Origin: Cryoendolithus antarcticus
Taxonomy: Eukaryota; Ascomycota; Dothideomycetes; Cladosporiales; Cladosporiaceae
DNA length: 64,000 bases
Direction of reading: 5' to 3'
NCBI GenBank assembly: GCA_002077065.1
Contig: NAJO01000022.1
Location: 248,001-312,000 of the forward strand
In this document: piece after piece, positions 45,440 through 56,125 of the stretch
Layout of the letters: the number at the start of each line of letters is the position of its first letter
Position numbering within the stretch: the stretch's first letter is position 1
Translations under genes and position numbers: made by a program
The notes under the pieces: model-generated
The model's database searches: none
What the model saw: the letters and a program-made list of their open reading frames with translations, nothing else
Told to the model about the DNA's origin: nothing

Positions 45440-47043
45440 CTAATCAAAGTTGACCTTCTTCCCGCTGAAGTCGCCAAAGCCACCACGGTTGGTAGTTCCA
45501 CCGCGTCCACCACGGTCACCACCACGACCACGTCCGCCGCCACGACCACCACGGTCGAAGCCGCCACGTCCACCGCCGCGACCACCACGGTCGCCGAAGC
45601 CACCACGGCCGCCGCGACCACCGCGGTCACCGAAGCCGCGGCCACCTCCGCGGCCACCACGGTCACCACCAGCATCCTCGCGAGCCTTAGCGTAATCGAG
45701 ACGGACCGGACGGCCAGCCACGTCAGCGCCCTGCAGCGCATCGAAAGCAGCGACAGCCTCCTCAGTGGAAGTCATCTCAAGGTATCCGAAGCCCTTCGGC
45801 GCACCGGTCTCGCGGTCAGTAGGGAGACGAATACCCTTGATCTGGCCATACTCCTGGAATACCTCGGTCAAAGTCTCCTCGCTGCAGTCGAAGCTCAAGT
45901 TGCCCAAGAATAGCGTGCTGGCAGGCGGGTTCTGCGTATCCCCAAACTTCTTCGCGCGATCATTCTGCTTCTGCTGCGGCGTCGAATTGCTATCCCTCGG
46001 CTGCGAGAAATCAACGCGGATCTGGCGGTTGTCGAGATCGGAGTTGTACAGCGCAGCCTGAGCCTTGATAGCATCGTCAATGTTGGTGAACTCGACGTAG
46101 CCAAAGCCCTTGCTGCGACCGGAGTCGCGGTCCGTGATGATGCGCACGCCGGCAAGCTCGCCGAACTCTTCGAAGTGCCTAGTAAGCCAGTCTTCGTCGA
46201 CGTTCCAGCTGATGTTGCCGATGAACAGGTTGGCGGTGGGATCCTTCATCTCGCCCTCGACGTCAATCTTGGGGCGCTTGCCGGTGGAGTCGGCGGTGGC
46301 GGTCTCGGTCTCGGCCTTGCGCTTCTTGGAGGGCGCCTCCTCGGTCTTGGGCGCCTCTTCCTCGTCATCGTCTTCGTCGGAGGAGTCGTCCTCATCATCA
46401 TCGTCGTCGGCGGCCTGCGTGAATGTTAGTGAAGCTCAGGAGACATGTTGTAAGATATACGTACACCAGCCTTAGCAGCGCCGTTGGTCTTGGCCACGGG
46501 AGCACCACCATCATCGCTCTCGTCACTGTCCTCATCATCGGAAGAGTCGGCGTCCTTCATCTCGGCGTCGACAGCAGCCTTCGCGCCGGCTGGGGCGGCA
46601 GCCTCCTCGTCGTCGCTGGTGTCGTCGCTGTCGTCGTCGTCGGCAGCAGCAGCAGCACCATTGGCCTTGCCATTGGTCTTGGCAGCAGGCGCCTCGTCCT
46701 CGGAAGAGTCGCTCTCATCGGAGCTCTCGGCAGCAGGAGCAGCAGCCTTCTTCGAGGCGCTGACAGGAGTAGGCTTGGCAGCAACCTCCTCCTCCTCACT
46801 GTCCTCGCTGTCCTCCTCAGAAGACGGCTCGGGTGTAGGCTCCTTCTTGCTCTTCTTGGACTTCTTGCTGGACTTCTCCTTCTCAACCACCTTTGCGGCT
46901 TTCTTAGCGGTGTCCTTGGCAACAGCCTTTGGCGCCTCAGCGGACTTGCTCACACGGCCAGCCTTGACGGCGTCGACGGACTTGCTAGCCTTTGCAGGCG
47001 CAGCAGCGGCCGCGACCTTGCTTCCCTTCTTGTCCTTGGCCAT
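45440..47043 (-). CDS. Nucleolin-like nucleolar RNA-binding protein (Nsr1/Gar2 type)
   Basis: Exons on the minus strand are 47043-46465 and 46414-45440 (intron 50 nt), giving 517 residues. The N-terminal half alternates Lys/Ala-rich basic stretches (KKSKKSKKEPTPEP) with Ser/Asp/Glu tracts (SSEEDSEDSEEEE), likely casein kinase 2 targets. Two RRMs follow: RNP2 LFIGNI with RNP1 KGFGYVEF, and RNP2 LFLGNL with RNP1 KGFGYLEM. The C-terminus is a GAR domain of about 75 residues made of RGG, GGRGG and FGDRGG units, ending FSGKKVNFD. This order is that of Nsr1, Gar2 and nucleolin, which act in pre-rRNA processing and 40S subunit assembly. The intron splits the acidic region. The highly biased codons make long antisense frames that are not genes. 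Confidence 0.94.
45455..45680 (-). repeat. GAR (RGG) repeat tract within the nucleolin-like gene
   Basis: About 75 codons of near-tandem units such as GGRGG, FGDRGG and RGGRGG, written largely with CGT/CGC and GGT/GGC. The DNA is internally repetitive and prone to slippage, so length may vary between isolates (inference). Confidence 0.75.
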
Positions 47044-48106
47044 TATGCCGAGGGTTTGTGATGATTGTATGTTCTGCAGGCGAAGTCAGTTCTGTATCTC
47101 CCACGTGATGAACTTTTGTCAAGCAGCTTTGTATATCGGTCTGTCAATCGTCTCAAACACCCAGCGGGACAGGGACGGCGAAGTGATAGCAGCGCTAAGC
47201 TGCGATCTCGGTCAAGCCCACAGGCGGACAGAGTCCGTAGTTCAAGCCCTCGATACCCCGCGAAGGAGAGCAGTCACCGAAGTGATGCTGTCCTCGAGAT
47301 GAAGCTGTAGGAAGCTGTGATCTCGTAGCCCTCAAAGTGCCAACGCCCAAAAAGCAGCAATTGTTCCCTATGATAAGCCCACGGTGCCCACTTGGTGACG
47401 AGAAGTCACTCTGCTGAAGTCGATTCATCGCCGCCGCCAAGGTGGTGTGTTCCCACAAGGTGCCGAGGCAGGCGAGCGATAGTCGACGAAGCTTGAGTCA
47501 AGGTCTGACATTGCCCACTGATATATGCGTGTGTGTGTTCGCTCGTTCACGGCATCGGTGAAGAGGAGGATTGTAGATGTACCAACGAACCGATTGTATG
47601 TGTCTGTCCCCTCTGTGCAATAGCAGCGCTGTGTAGTATCGATACCCTTCTGTTGCAATATGACAGCGGCGATGTGCTGTCGAATGCTGTCTGGTCGTGT
47701 GTGGTAGAAGAAGAGGATGGTAGCGCAGAAAGATTTCGGCCTTGATAAAGTTCTGATTGAGCTAGTCCATGTTAGGTAAGCCTCGAGGAGCTTGATGCGC
47801 GCCTATCAGAGCAAAGTGCCGCCAGCCACCGCTACGCGCATCTTCATGGAGGGGTCCAGTCAGTGTTCAACAACAATGCGGAGCCGAATCGCGAAAGCGT
47901 TGATTGGGATGAGTCGTGTCTCGATAGAACCGCGAATGATCCCACACGAGACTAAACGCATCTGCGATCTGATCGCGAGCACTTCTTCGCGTCTCCTCTG
48001 AGGCGCAGTTGCTTGACGTGGAGGCCAAGAAGAGAATCTCGACTCTGTAACAACTTCGTCAACGGGTACACTCTCCTACTTCTTCTATTGCGTTCTCCTT
48101 GCGATC
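47044..48106. other. Divergent intergenic region, about 1.06 kb
   Basis: This stretch lies between the nucleolin-like gene (-) and nus1 (+). It must contain both promoters and leaders. Short frames on both strands have no family features, and I see no RNA gene or repeat. Confidence 0.5.
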
Positions 48107-49020
48107 ATGGCGGCGTCAGTGAATTCCATACTCGCGCTGTTACTCCACTTCCTACTCTCCACCATCTTCAGCATCTACATTCGCGGCCGCAAGCTGTACC
48201 ACGCCCTCTTCGACCGCATCTCAGCGATCCTCAACTACCACCACCGAACACCCGAGAGTAAGCCAGTCATTCCACACGCAAATCTGCCAATACTGACAAC
48301 TGCCCATCAGTCATCGCCCGCGACGTCAAGCCCCTAGCCCGCCTCCCCAAACACCTCTCCGTAATCCTCACCCTCCCACCCGACCAAAAAGACGTAACAC
48401 TCCTGCTCAACCGCCTCGATGGCCTCATTCACGACGCCTGCGAACTCGTAGCCTGGAGCGCAGCAGCCGGGATCCCCGTCCTCTCCATCTACGAGAAGAC
48501 CGGCCTCCTCAAGTCCTCGCAAACCCACCTCCACCGCCGCATCGAGAAAACTTTGACATCCTACTACGGCGCTACAAATCCGCATAAACCCACCTTCTCC
48601 CTCCGAGCGCCGAACACGCAATCCTACACCCCTCCCGCGTCGCCTCCCTCAAATCACTCGTCACCTCCACACCCCCGGCAGCGCCCACACATCACCCTCC
48701 TCCTCCTCTCCGCCGCCGATTCCCGCCAAACGCTTGTTGACTTGACGCGTACCTTAGCGTCAATGTCGCAGTCCCACACCCTGTCACCCTCGGATATAAG
48801 CCCAGCCCTTATAGACGCCGAGCTAGAAGAGAGCGTGATGGGCGAGCCGGACTTGCTGATCATGTTTGGGGAGAAGGCTACATTGGAGGGCTACCCGCCT
48901 TGGCAGGTGCGGTTGACGGAGATTTTTCAGCTGGCGGATTACACGGGGGGAGTAGGGTATCATGTTTTTGTTAGGGGGTTGCGGAAGTATGCCGGGGCTG
49001 AGATGAGGTTTGGGCGGTAG
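48107..49020 (+). CDS. nus1: Nus1, cis-prenyltransferase accessory subunit
   Basis: Exons are 48107-48257 and 48311-49020 (intron 53 nt), giving 286 residues. Nus1 (NgBR in animals) pairs with the catalytic subunit Rer2 or Srt1 to make the dehydrodolichyl diphosphate needed for N-glycosylation. An N-terminal membrane segment (ILALLLHFLLSTIFSIYI) anchors it to the ER. The splice joins HHRTPE to IARDVKPLARLPKHLSVIL, a standard block. AACELVAWSAAAGIPVLSIYEKTG-like DACELVAWSAAAGIPVLSIYE marks the undecaprenyl-synthase fold. The C-terminal EPDLLIMFGEKATLEGYPPWQVRLTEIF corresponds to the dimer-interface region. A Ser/Pro-rich loop is inserted near residues 158-180. The window also has alg6, another dolichol-pathway gene, by chance as far as I can tell. 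Confidence 0.92.
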
Positions 49021-49305
49021 ATTTTGAGGAGCCTATGACCAGTCTATCGCCGCGAGACAGACGGTGCTGGCATGTGCTGCGCAAAGCGGCGTTGGTACAC
49101 TTCCTTCTATCCTACAAGATGCTAGTCGCGAACGTCTCAGTATGTACATGTGCAGCTTCCGTCTACTTCAAGCATGATTCGTGGCGATGTCAGTCCCCTT
49201 AGCGAAGGCTTCCAATCGCAATGCCCTTAGTTTACTTCTCGCCGTTCGCCTCCCCACGCTCCGCCATACTCCTCCTATGAACTACCTCCTCTGCTCTTAG
49301 ATCGC

Positions 49306-49548
49306 TCAAGGAATGCTAAACCCAAACCCCTCCATACATCTTCTATACCCGCTCACCATATCCTGACACGCCGCTTGCGGGTCCTTGGCGGTGGAGAACA
49401 ACATGCATTCGTCGCGGGCGGCTTTCTCGTCTTTGCACACGCAGCAGGGTTTGGGTTTTGATGCTGTTGTTGAGGAGGCGGATGTGGATGTAGCTGGGGA
49501 GAGAGAGGTGGAGGATTTGAGGGAAGCGGCGAGGTTGTCGGGGGACAT
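49306..49548 (-). CDS. cox17: Cox17 copper chaperone
   Basis: The gene is a single exon of 80 residues. Cox17 carries Cu(I) in the mitochondrial intermembrane space to Sco1 and Cox11 for cytochrome c oxidase assembly. The copper motif KPCCVCKDEKAARDEC is intact, and the twin CX9C pairs (CKDEKAARDEC and CQDMVSGYRRC) form the coiled-coil-helix hairpin oxidised by Mia40. The end, CMEGFGFSIP, is the normal family terminus. The first 33 residues are Ser/Thr/Ala-rich and poorly conserved. The ATG at 49548 is the only start in this frame close by. A different frame upstream begins with an ATG at 49637 but has no Cox17 features. It is divergent from rna1 across 367 bp. Confidence 0.93.
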   Translation of the reverse strand: MSPDNLAASLKSSTSLSPATSTSASSTTASKPKPCCVCKDEKAARDECMLFSTAKDPQAACQDMVSGYRRCMEGFGFSIP

Positions 49549-49915
49549 GGGTTGAAGGGAGGATGCTGGCAGGCGTTAGTGGGGGACGGAGGAGGGGGAT
49601 TGGGGATGGGGAAAGTACTGGGGGTTGTGGTTGACATTGTGAATGTTCTGGGTGAGTATGGGTGAATAGCTTGCTATTGTGCGTCTTTAGGCAGTGAATG
49701 GGATGAAATATATACTCGGGATTACCAATGTTTCGCCATCTCGTCATGCACGATTGCGCCACCACGCGGCAAGAACAACCCTGCTCCCGAACTCTTAAAT
49801 CAGAGCCGCAAAACATTGCCAGGGGTCTGCATATCAAAAACACCCCCACCACCCAAAATCACCTCAGACACGCGACTCGACCTTCTCAACCCCCGCGCTC
49901 TCCACCGCCGCCATC
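49549..49915. other. Divergent promoter, cox17 / rna1, 367 bp
   Basis: The region is pyrimidine-rich toward the rna1 start (about 49840-49915, many CCACC and CTC words). No further element was recognised. Confidence 0.5.
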
Positions 49916-51214
49916 ATGGCTTCCTCTGTCCCCTCCGATCCTGCCACCTTCTCCCTCCGCAACCTCGCCCTCAAGCTCAACACCGCGGACGATCTTACCC
50001 CCCATATCGGCCCTCTCACCTCCTCTCCAACAACAATAACCCACATCGACCTCTCCGGCAACACCCTCGGCGTGGCAGCCTGCGAACACATCTCCACTCT
50101 CTTACCCTCCCTGACGTCTCTGCGCTCCGCAAACCTAGCAGACATCTTCACCGGGCGGCTCCTGGCTGAGATTCCCCCAGCTCTAGACGCCCTGCTCACA
50201 GCACTACGAAAATGCGAGAAGCTCGAAGAGATCAATCTGAACGACAACGCCTTCGGTCTCAACACCGTCGAACCCTTGCGGCCCTTTCTAGCCAACCACG
50301 TGCCACTGCGACATCTCTACCTGAACAACAACGGCCTCGGCCCTGCAGCCGGAACTCTAGTCGCACAATCCCTCGAGCAACTCGCGGCACGCAAAGCCGA
50401 GGCGCGGAAAGATGGACAGCAGGTTCCTGATCTGGAAACCGTGGTATGCGGCCGCAACCGCCTCGAAGCCGGCAGCATGGCCGCGTGGGCCAAAGCCTTC
50501 TCCGCGCATGGCAAAGTCAAGACGGTCAAGATGGTGCAGAATGGCATACGAATTGAGGGCATTGTCACGTTGCTGAAGGATGGGCTGGCGAAGTGTACGG
50601 GGCTGGAGGTGCTGGATTTGCAGGATAACACGTTCACGCTCAAGGCCGCCAAGACGCTGGCGGAAGTTCTCCCCGCATGGCCGAGCTTGATGGAGCTGGC
50701 TGTGGGAGATTGTTTGCTCAGTGCGAGGGGTGGGGTGGCTGTTGCGGAGGCGCTTGGGAAGGGGAGTAATGGGAAGGTGGAGGTGTTGAGGCTGGGATTT
50801 AATGAGATTGATGCTAAGGGTCTGGCTGCGCTGGTCAAGGCTGCTGAGGGAAAGGCTTTACCGCGGCTGAGGAGAGTGGAACTCAACGGCAATAAGTTCT
50901 CCGAGGACGACGAGAACATCGAGGCGTTGCAGACGATCTTGTCGGCGCGGAAAGACGAGAGTGAAGACACAGACGCGTATCCTGGACTTGATCACGAGGA
51001 TGAGAATTCATGGGGACTTGACGAGCTGGACGAGCTCGAGGACGAGGACTCGGATGACGAAGATGACGCTGCTGAAGAAGACGACGAGGCGGAAGCAGAA
51101 GAGGCGAGCATTGTGCGAGACGCAGACCTTGCGGAAGATGAGCCGGTGAGCCAGAAGAAGGACGAGGATGTCGATGACCTTGCTGCTGCGTTGGGCAAGA
51201 CAGAAATCAAGTGA
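49916..51214 (+). CDS. rna1: Ran GTPase-activating protein Rna1
   Basis: The gene is a single exon of 432 residues, close to the fungal norm. Rna1 is the cytosolic RanGAP that keeps Ran in its GDP form outside the nucleus and so sets import/export direction. It is built of about eleven leucine-rich repeats (ITHIDLSGNTLG, LEEINLNDNAFG, LRHLYLNNNGLG, LEVLDLQDNTF, VEVLRLGFNEID, LRRVELNGNKF). The catalytic arginine lies in ADIFTGR (Arg81 here), matching the arginine that inserts near the nucleotide in fission yeast Rna1. A long Asp/Glu tail (about 360-400) follows, as in all RanGAPs, and the protein ends with a short mixed tail. The assignment is firm. Confidence 0.96.
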   Translation: MASSVPSDPATFSLRNLALKLNTADDLTPHIGPLTSSPTTITHIDLSGNTLGVAACEHISTLLPSLTSLRSANLADIFTGRLLAEIPPALDALLTALRKCEKLEEINLNDNAFGLNTVEPLRPFLANHVPLRHLYLNNNGLGPAAGTLVAQSLEQLAARKAEARKDGQQVPDLETVVCGRNRLEAGSMAAWAKAFSAHGKVKTVKMVQNGIRIEGIVTLLKDGLAKCTGLEVLDLQDNTFTLKAAKTLAEVLPAWPSLMELAVGDCLLSARGGVAVAEALGKGSNGKVEVLRLGFNEIDAKGLAALVKAAEGKALPRLRRVELNGNKFSEDDENIEALQTILSARKDESEDTDAYPGLDHEDENSWGLDELDELEDEDSDDEDDAAEEDDEAEAEEASIVRDADLAEDEPVSQKKDEDVDDLAAALGKTEIK

Positions 51215-51388
51215 GCCCAGTGATTGGTCAGGAGGGGAAGAGAGGTACATGTGGTCAGCAAAGCATTTGTCGCGCGAACGGACGGGATACCCCTTGTTTT
51301 GCATAGCGTGCGCAGATGGGCGCCAAGGATAGAGTCAGGACATGGAAGTAAAAGCATAGATAGCTTATTCTATATCACACTACAGGAC

Positions 51389-53176
51389 TCACTGCTTTTT
51401 CTTCGCCGTCTCCCACCGCCCTCCTTCTAGTAGTCTGCTTGCCACTACACTCTGCCACAAACACCACAAGTAGCACACTCCGAATCCAGCAGCGCCTATA
51501 CTTACATTCGCGACGACCCATAGATCGGGCTTGCCCTCTGGCGTCTCTACGAACGCTTCAACGACATGCCAGCCGATCATCGCAGCATAGGTGCCCAGAT
51601 GCAGTACCTTGCTCGTCCAGTGCAGCTCCGCCTCCTCGCCCGACCGCGCCGTGGATCCGAAGTAGACAGTCAAGCTCGTGGGCGGCAAGGCAAGAAGCCA
51701 ACTCCACAGACCTGTGAGGACGAAGTACGGTATTCGCAGCTCGTCTCGCTTGAGCAGGGGAAAGAGCGTGGAAGCCGCGAGGACATTCGCGTAGCCCACC
51801 CAGCCTCTCACTGAAGGCTTCATCCCGTCTTTCCCAGCGAGAAGCAGCGTCATAGGCAGTAGAGGTAACAGGACATTCTTCTCGTGCACCTGGAAGCCGC
51901 AGAGGAAGAATCCCCATGCTGTTGTGGCTAGTGCCGAAGCCAGGACTTGTGGCCGAGGAGCTAGGAATAGCAGTGCGCAGGGTGGGGTTATGGAGGCTAG
52001 AGTCAAGAGGAGAGATGCGCGGGAGAGTGTTGACGCGCTGTAGGCGGACAATTTGTGCACACCGGTGGAGTGCACGAAGCACCAGATATTAGCTACTTTG
52101 TCTTCGAACAAGCCGCGGGCGAAGGGGAAGATGCGGTGGACTGCCTGGAGGAGTTGCGTGATGTAGGGGTAGAGTATTGACTTCTCTGAGCTGAGGACTG
52201 CGGGGAGGGAGGCGAGCAGTGGTGGTGGCGTTGCGGTCGCGGGGAGGGGCAGAGAGCGGTAGGTATCGAAGGCTGTGCCTAATAGCAGAGGCAGAGACAA
52301 TAGGGCGAAGGAAGCGAGTGTAATGATCGCTATCCCTACCAGGCGCGGGGAGTTCAACCGAGGGAACACGCAAGAGCCAGCTAAGTAAGCGGCTATGGCT
52401 GGCGCGTAGAAAAGCGCCATCTGCTTGAACCCCAGCGCGCAAACGAAGAAGACGCAGCTCCACAGTCTACGACCGGCGTACAACGAGGCGATGGACGCGA
52501 GCGTGAAGCCCAGCATCACGGTGTTGTATTGGAAGTGGCCGTGATCTATCAAGATAGTCGAAGGCTGCATAAGCAGGGCTGTGAGAGCTATGCTAGACTC
52601 CCAGGGGTTGATGTTGTGCATGCGGCCGAGCTGGCGGACGCAGATGACTGCTGCGGGCGTGTAGATCAGGTACTCGCTTATGATGACCGTAGCGCGCATG
52701 AAGACCTTGAGGCCGTGGCCATCGTTACCTCTGTTGAGGTAAAGGGCGAACCAGTCGGGGTTCAGCAGGCTGCCGATCTGCCCGCAGATCCACGAGTGGT
52801 AGGCTGTCAAGGGAGGATAGTCCAGACCCCACCACTCTAGGTCGTGAAAGTACCAGTGGCTCATAGGAAGGTGGATCGTAAGTTCCATCCAATGTCTCTG
52901 CGCTTCGAAGTCGCCATGCATGGGTGGACGAGCTCGGCCAGAATACGGCCAGAATCCTGTGGTCCATCGGAAGAGGCCCGTGAGCATTAGGATGCTGGAG
53001 AGGATTACCCAGCTCGAGGTTGGGACGCCTTTCGTGGGCCAGAAGAACGCGGCCAGGGGGAAGGCTGGACGTTCGCGTGAAGAGGTTGCGTCGAGCATGA
53101 TGGAGCCATTGCTGGTTGCTGCGTGGACTTCGGAGGCTCGGGACTTTTTGCGAGGTCTGTGAGATGGTGTGGACAT
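51389..53176 (-). CDS. alg6: Alg6 alpha-1,3-glucosyltransferase
   Basis: The gene is a single exon of 595 residues. Alg6 adds the first glucose to the lipid-linked Man9GlcNAc2 oligosaccharide on the ER luminal side, using dolichyl-phosphate glucose. The luminal loop motif HGDFEAQRHWMELTIHLP and the following WYFHDLEWWGLDYPPLTAYHSW are diagnostic of the ALG6/ALG8 group. Other features are LIDHGHFQYN, CALGFKQMALFYAP and FPFARGLFEDKVANIWC, the last an established ALG6 block. Around a dozen hydrophobic segments fit a polytopic GT-C enzyme. The first 40 residues are basic and cytosolic. ALG6 is favoured over ALG8 on the WWGLDYPPL spelling and overall length. Confidence 0.94.
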   Translation of the reverse strand: MSTPSHRPRKKSRASEVHAATSNGSIMLDATSSRERPAFPLAAFFWPTKGVPTSSWVILSSILMLTGLFRWTTGFWPYSGRARPPMHGDFEAQRHWMELTIHLPMSHWYFHDLEWWGLDYPPLTAYHSWICGQIGSLLNPDWFALYLNRGNDGHGLKVFMRATVIISEYLIYTPAAVICVRQLGRMHNINPWESSIALTALLMQPSTILIDHGHFQYNTVMLGFTLASIASLYAGRRLWSCVFFVCALGFKQMALFYAPAIAAYLAGSCVFPRLNSPRLVGIAIITLASFALLSLPLLLGTAFDTYRSLPLPATATPPPLLASLPAVLSSEKSILYPYITQLLQAVHRIFPFARGLFEDKVANIWCFVHSTGVHKLSAYSASTLSRASLLLTLASITPPCALLFLAPRPQVLASALATTAWGFFLCGFQVHEKNVLLPLLPMTLLLAGKDGMKPSVRGWVGYANVLAASTLFPLLKRDELRIPYFVLTGLWSWLLALPPTSLTVYFGSTARSGEEAELHWTSKVLHLGTYAAMIGWHVVEAFVETPEGKPDLWVVANVSIGAAGFGVCYLWCLWQSVVASRLLEGGRWETAKKKQ

Positions 53177-53848
53177 GGTGATACTGTTCTGGCGTTTCGT
53201 TGCTACCGATGCATACCGTACTCAGGCTCCTGGGGAACTAGCACGATTTGTGTAGAAAGCTAGCAGTAGACGGAACAATACAGAGACTGTAGTACGCGCC
53301 GAGGAACAGTCTCCTGACTAGATCGTATGCTGTTGTTATTGGGTTCCTGAAGCCCAGACAATCGCGAAATATGATCGACCAATATACATTGTATTCGTTG
53401 TCCACAGCTGATGTCCAATGGCTGCTGCGGGCCGACTAATAATCCGCCCTTGTTTATGTGCCATCGCGCCTGCCGCCTCCACGCTTCTCTCATTTCTTCA
53501 TAACGTCACACCTCATTCCAATGGTTAGGTCTACACTACCTCAAGTAGCTCATAATTTGAGAGGAGAGGAGAGATCATAGCCATATTCTGGCAATCTGGT
53601 CTCGTGCAGATCGGGTTCCTCGATGACACTGCTTTTCTTCACACGGCTTGGTGGCTTGACGTAAACCACCGCAGGGACTTCAACGTGATACCTAAGATCC
53701 GAGAGGTCAAGGGATCTATCCAACATAGATCTGGAGATTCTCTCGGGTACGATGGACATGCGAGTTGACTAATGGACCAGCCGCATCGATGCACTAGAGC
53801 AGCTCGTTCGTACGCTGAGAGCGGAGCAGGTTGAGCTACTTGCACACA
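53177..53848. other. Divergent intergenic region, 672 bp
   Basis: This stretch lies between alg6 (-) and an F-box-like gene (+). A short minus-strand frame at 53550-53759 resembles nothing I know. No repeat was seen. Confidence 0.5.
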
Positions 53849-54718
53849 ATGCCGACTTACCTACGAATGAAAGACGAATCAACACGCGCCGGACAGCGAG
53901 CGGCATGCAAAGTATTCGCGATCCCGGAGAATCTCTCACTCATACTGCTGCAGCTTAATGTTGTCGAGCTGCTGAAAAGCTTCAGTGTTTGCCAGCAGTG
54001 GAAGCAAGCGATCGAGTCCGATTCGGCTCTCCTGCGTGCCCTCTACCTAGTGCCTGACTTCAAATGCACGGCACGTAAGCTCTCACCTCATGCTGACGAT
54101 TCAAAAACGATTGAAGAAGATGACGTCCTTCTGAATGGTCCCCCAGCTTACAAGATTCTCTGGACCCTAAAAGAGTTCGACTCGCCTATTGAAAAGCTCA
54201 TGCAGCAGGCATTCATCACGCAACCACCAGTGCAGCATATGATCGTCAGAATGGGTTGCTGCGAGCTTGGCCAGCGCCGCTTGCACAGTCATAGCGAATC
54301 AACCCGTACTGCGACTGGTATCACACTGGGCACATTTCATAGACTTATCGCTGATCTCAAGAAGCACGCACAATACTGCTCCGGCCGACTAGCATTCATC
54401 GCAGCTGGCAACACCAATCGTGACTACACGGAGGGAATCGTTGTGATAGCGCATCAGAAGCGGTGTCAAAGCTTTTCACAATTGGAAGCCTGCATCGCAG
54501 GCCATCATCGAGACAAGCAAGCTCTAATCGATATTCTGACAACATGGAATCCCTTGCAGCGGCAGGGTACGTATAGCGATGAACTCCGTGTCTGATGCAT
54601 CAAGACGTTGCTGACCTGTACAGGATTCAGTCCGTTCATTCCAGGACCTGGACTTGATTTACGGGCCGCTGTCATGCAGGACGGAACACTTGCAAGGCTG
54701 GTGGCCTTCAAGCCCTGA
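53849..54718 (+). CDS. F-box-like fungal protein
   Basis: Proposed exons are 53849-54566 and 54624-54718 (intron 57 nt, GTACGT...CTGAC...CAG), giving 270 residues. The segment FAIPENLSLILLQLNVVELLKSFSVCQQWKQAIESDSALLRALYL spells a fungal F-box: a Pro-Glu start, LLxxLxxxELL, and VCxxWxxxI. This family is large and quickly changing in Dothideomycetes and is thought to supply SCF adaptors, mostly untested. The remainder (TGITLGTFHRLIADLKKHAQYC, YTEGIVVIAHQKRC) has no motif I can name. The intron is inferred. Without it the frame ends at 54595 with a slightly different tail. The last codons converge on mtd1 with only 49 bp between stops. The ATG at 53849 is the first in frame. Confidence 0.72.
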
Positions 54719-54767
54719 CAGCCCAAGAGCCTGGCCTGTTCTGCATCACAAAACGGTCGGCTTTTTC

Positions 54768-55809
54768 TTATGTGCCCTCCACACCACCCTCCTCTGGCTT
54801 GTTTTGCACGAGCCGTACCAAGTTCCGAAGCAGGACCACAATCGTCACTTTACCAATCGCTGGCACATATATCGACGCTCGCTCCTTGACGTCAGGATGG
54901 AAGTTCTATCGTAGCCTCATTAGTCAACTGTTCTGGCGAAGGACACAACTACGCTTCACATACCTTCTCGCTCGAGAAGTTGATACACACTGCACCCTCC
55001 CGTATCAGATTAGTCGGGATCTTGTAAGTCTCGCCCGGTACTCCGCTGATCACAACATCGCTGATTGGTAGGCACTGCTCTAGTCCCCAACCCTCGAGGT
55101 CTTTGGTCTCGTGCTTCTGTCGCCGAAGCCCGCTACCTCTGCTGAATTGCTGCACGCCAGTCACATCAGCGCTGTACACCTCTGCGCCATCGTTCGCCAG
55201 TAACGCCGCTAGCGGTCGACCAACAACTTCACTGCGGTTGATGACAGTGATCCTGCGACCGAACAGCCGCTTGCCGTAGTCCAGGAAAGAGTTATACACG
55301 TGCAAGTGCTCAAGAATCTTGATTACCGCAAGTGGAGTACATGGCAGGATGGACTTCTGCACATTGAACGGAGGGTCCAAGAAGCGAATGTTCTGGTACA
55401 TATTGCTGATCAACTGCGGCGACAGCCCCTCAACATCCTTGTACATGCTCACAGTCCATTGCAGCGTACGGTCGCGTTCACTGCCGAAGACTGGATAGTA
55501 GACGATCACTCCATCGATCTCGTCGCGTTGATTGGCGGATCTCAGCTCATCCTCGAGGTCCTCGCGCTCGACATCATGAAGAGTGAAGTCGAAGCCGTTC
55601 TCGCGGCAGGTTTTGCCGGTCCAGTCGGCGTACATGCGTGCTGCCGGGTCCTTGTTCGCGAGGTAACCATGGAGGTGAGGTTTGCGTGAGAGTTTCGCAA
55701 GATCGTTATGCACTTCCGAGGCGAGCGCTTTGGCGATCGATGCTGCGAGGACGACTTTGCATGGGTGACTACCGCCGTTTACCATCGTTGCATTCATCTT
55801 GGTGATCAT
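54768..55809 (-). CDS. mtd1: NAD-dependent methylenetetrahydrofolate dehydrogenase Mtd1
   Basis: Exons on the minus strand are 55809-54964 and 54905-54768 (intron 57 nt), giving 327 residues. The enzyme oxidises 5,10-methylene-THF to methenyl-THF with NAD+ in the cytosol, supplying one-carbon units for purines. Family blocks present are VVLAASIAKALASEV, GYLANKDPAARMYADWTGKTC, DGVIVYYPVFG, FLDPPFNVQKSILPCTPLA, and the Rossmann segment RRITVINRSEVVGRPLAALLANDGAEVYS. The monofunctional Mtd1 type is indicated by size and by SILPCTPLA. The splice restores INFSSEK to NFHPDVKERASIYVPAIGKV, completing the conserved C-terminus (TIVVLLRNLVRLV). The start at 55809 is slightly early, and ATGs a few codons later are also possible. 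Confidence 0.94.
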
Positions 55810-56125
55810 TGATTTAAGAAGTTTGTGGGTTGCAGCTGATCACAGACACAGCGTCATGTCAGGATCCTTGACTCCATCTTTCACCACGTGAACTTTATGA
55901 TCAACATGTGGGCGCACGATATGTTGTGTTCGATCGTTCTTTGTCACAGATCAGCCAAAAATTGTCGATGCAGTCAACTTTTTGCAGCCAGTCGCTTGAC
56001 TGCCGGGAGACAAGTGCCGATCCGGAGTCCCGCCGACGCGCTAAGCCGCTTTTGTTATTCGTCTCTCCATGAGGCCATCATTGATCAGACGCTCCATCAT
56101 ACGTCGCGCATCAGAACACCGCTCT
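55810..56125. other. Intergenic, 316 bp
   Basis: This stretch lies upstream of mtd1 and downstream of a small Cys-containing protein gene, both minus strand. Nothing was recognised. Confidence 0.55.

Noticed and set aside
45450..45695. Plus-strand Pro/Arg repeat frame
   Set aside because: Complement of the RGG repeat of the nucleolin-like protein.
46484..47302. Plus-strand frame of 272 codons, Ser/Ala/Leu-rich
   Set aside because: Mirror of the acidic Ser/Asp/Glu tracts of the nucleolin-like gene on the other strand.
49353..49637. Pro-rich frame overlapping cox17
   Set aside because: A different register of the same strand with pure Pro/Ser composition. Cox17 motifs fix the real frame.
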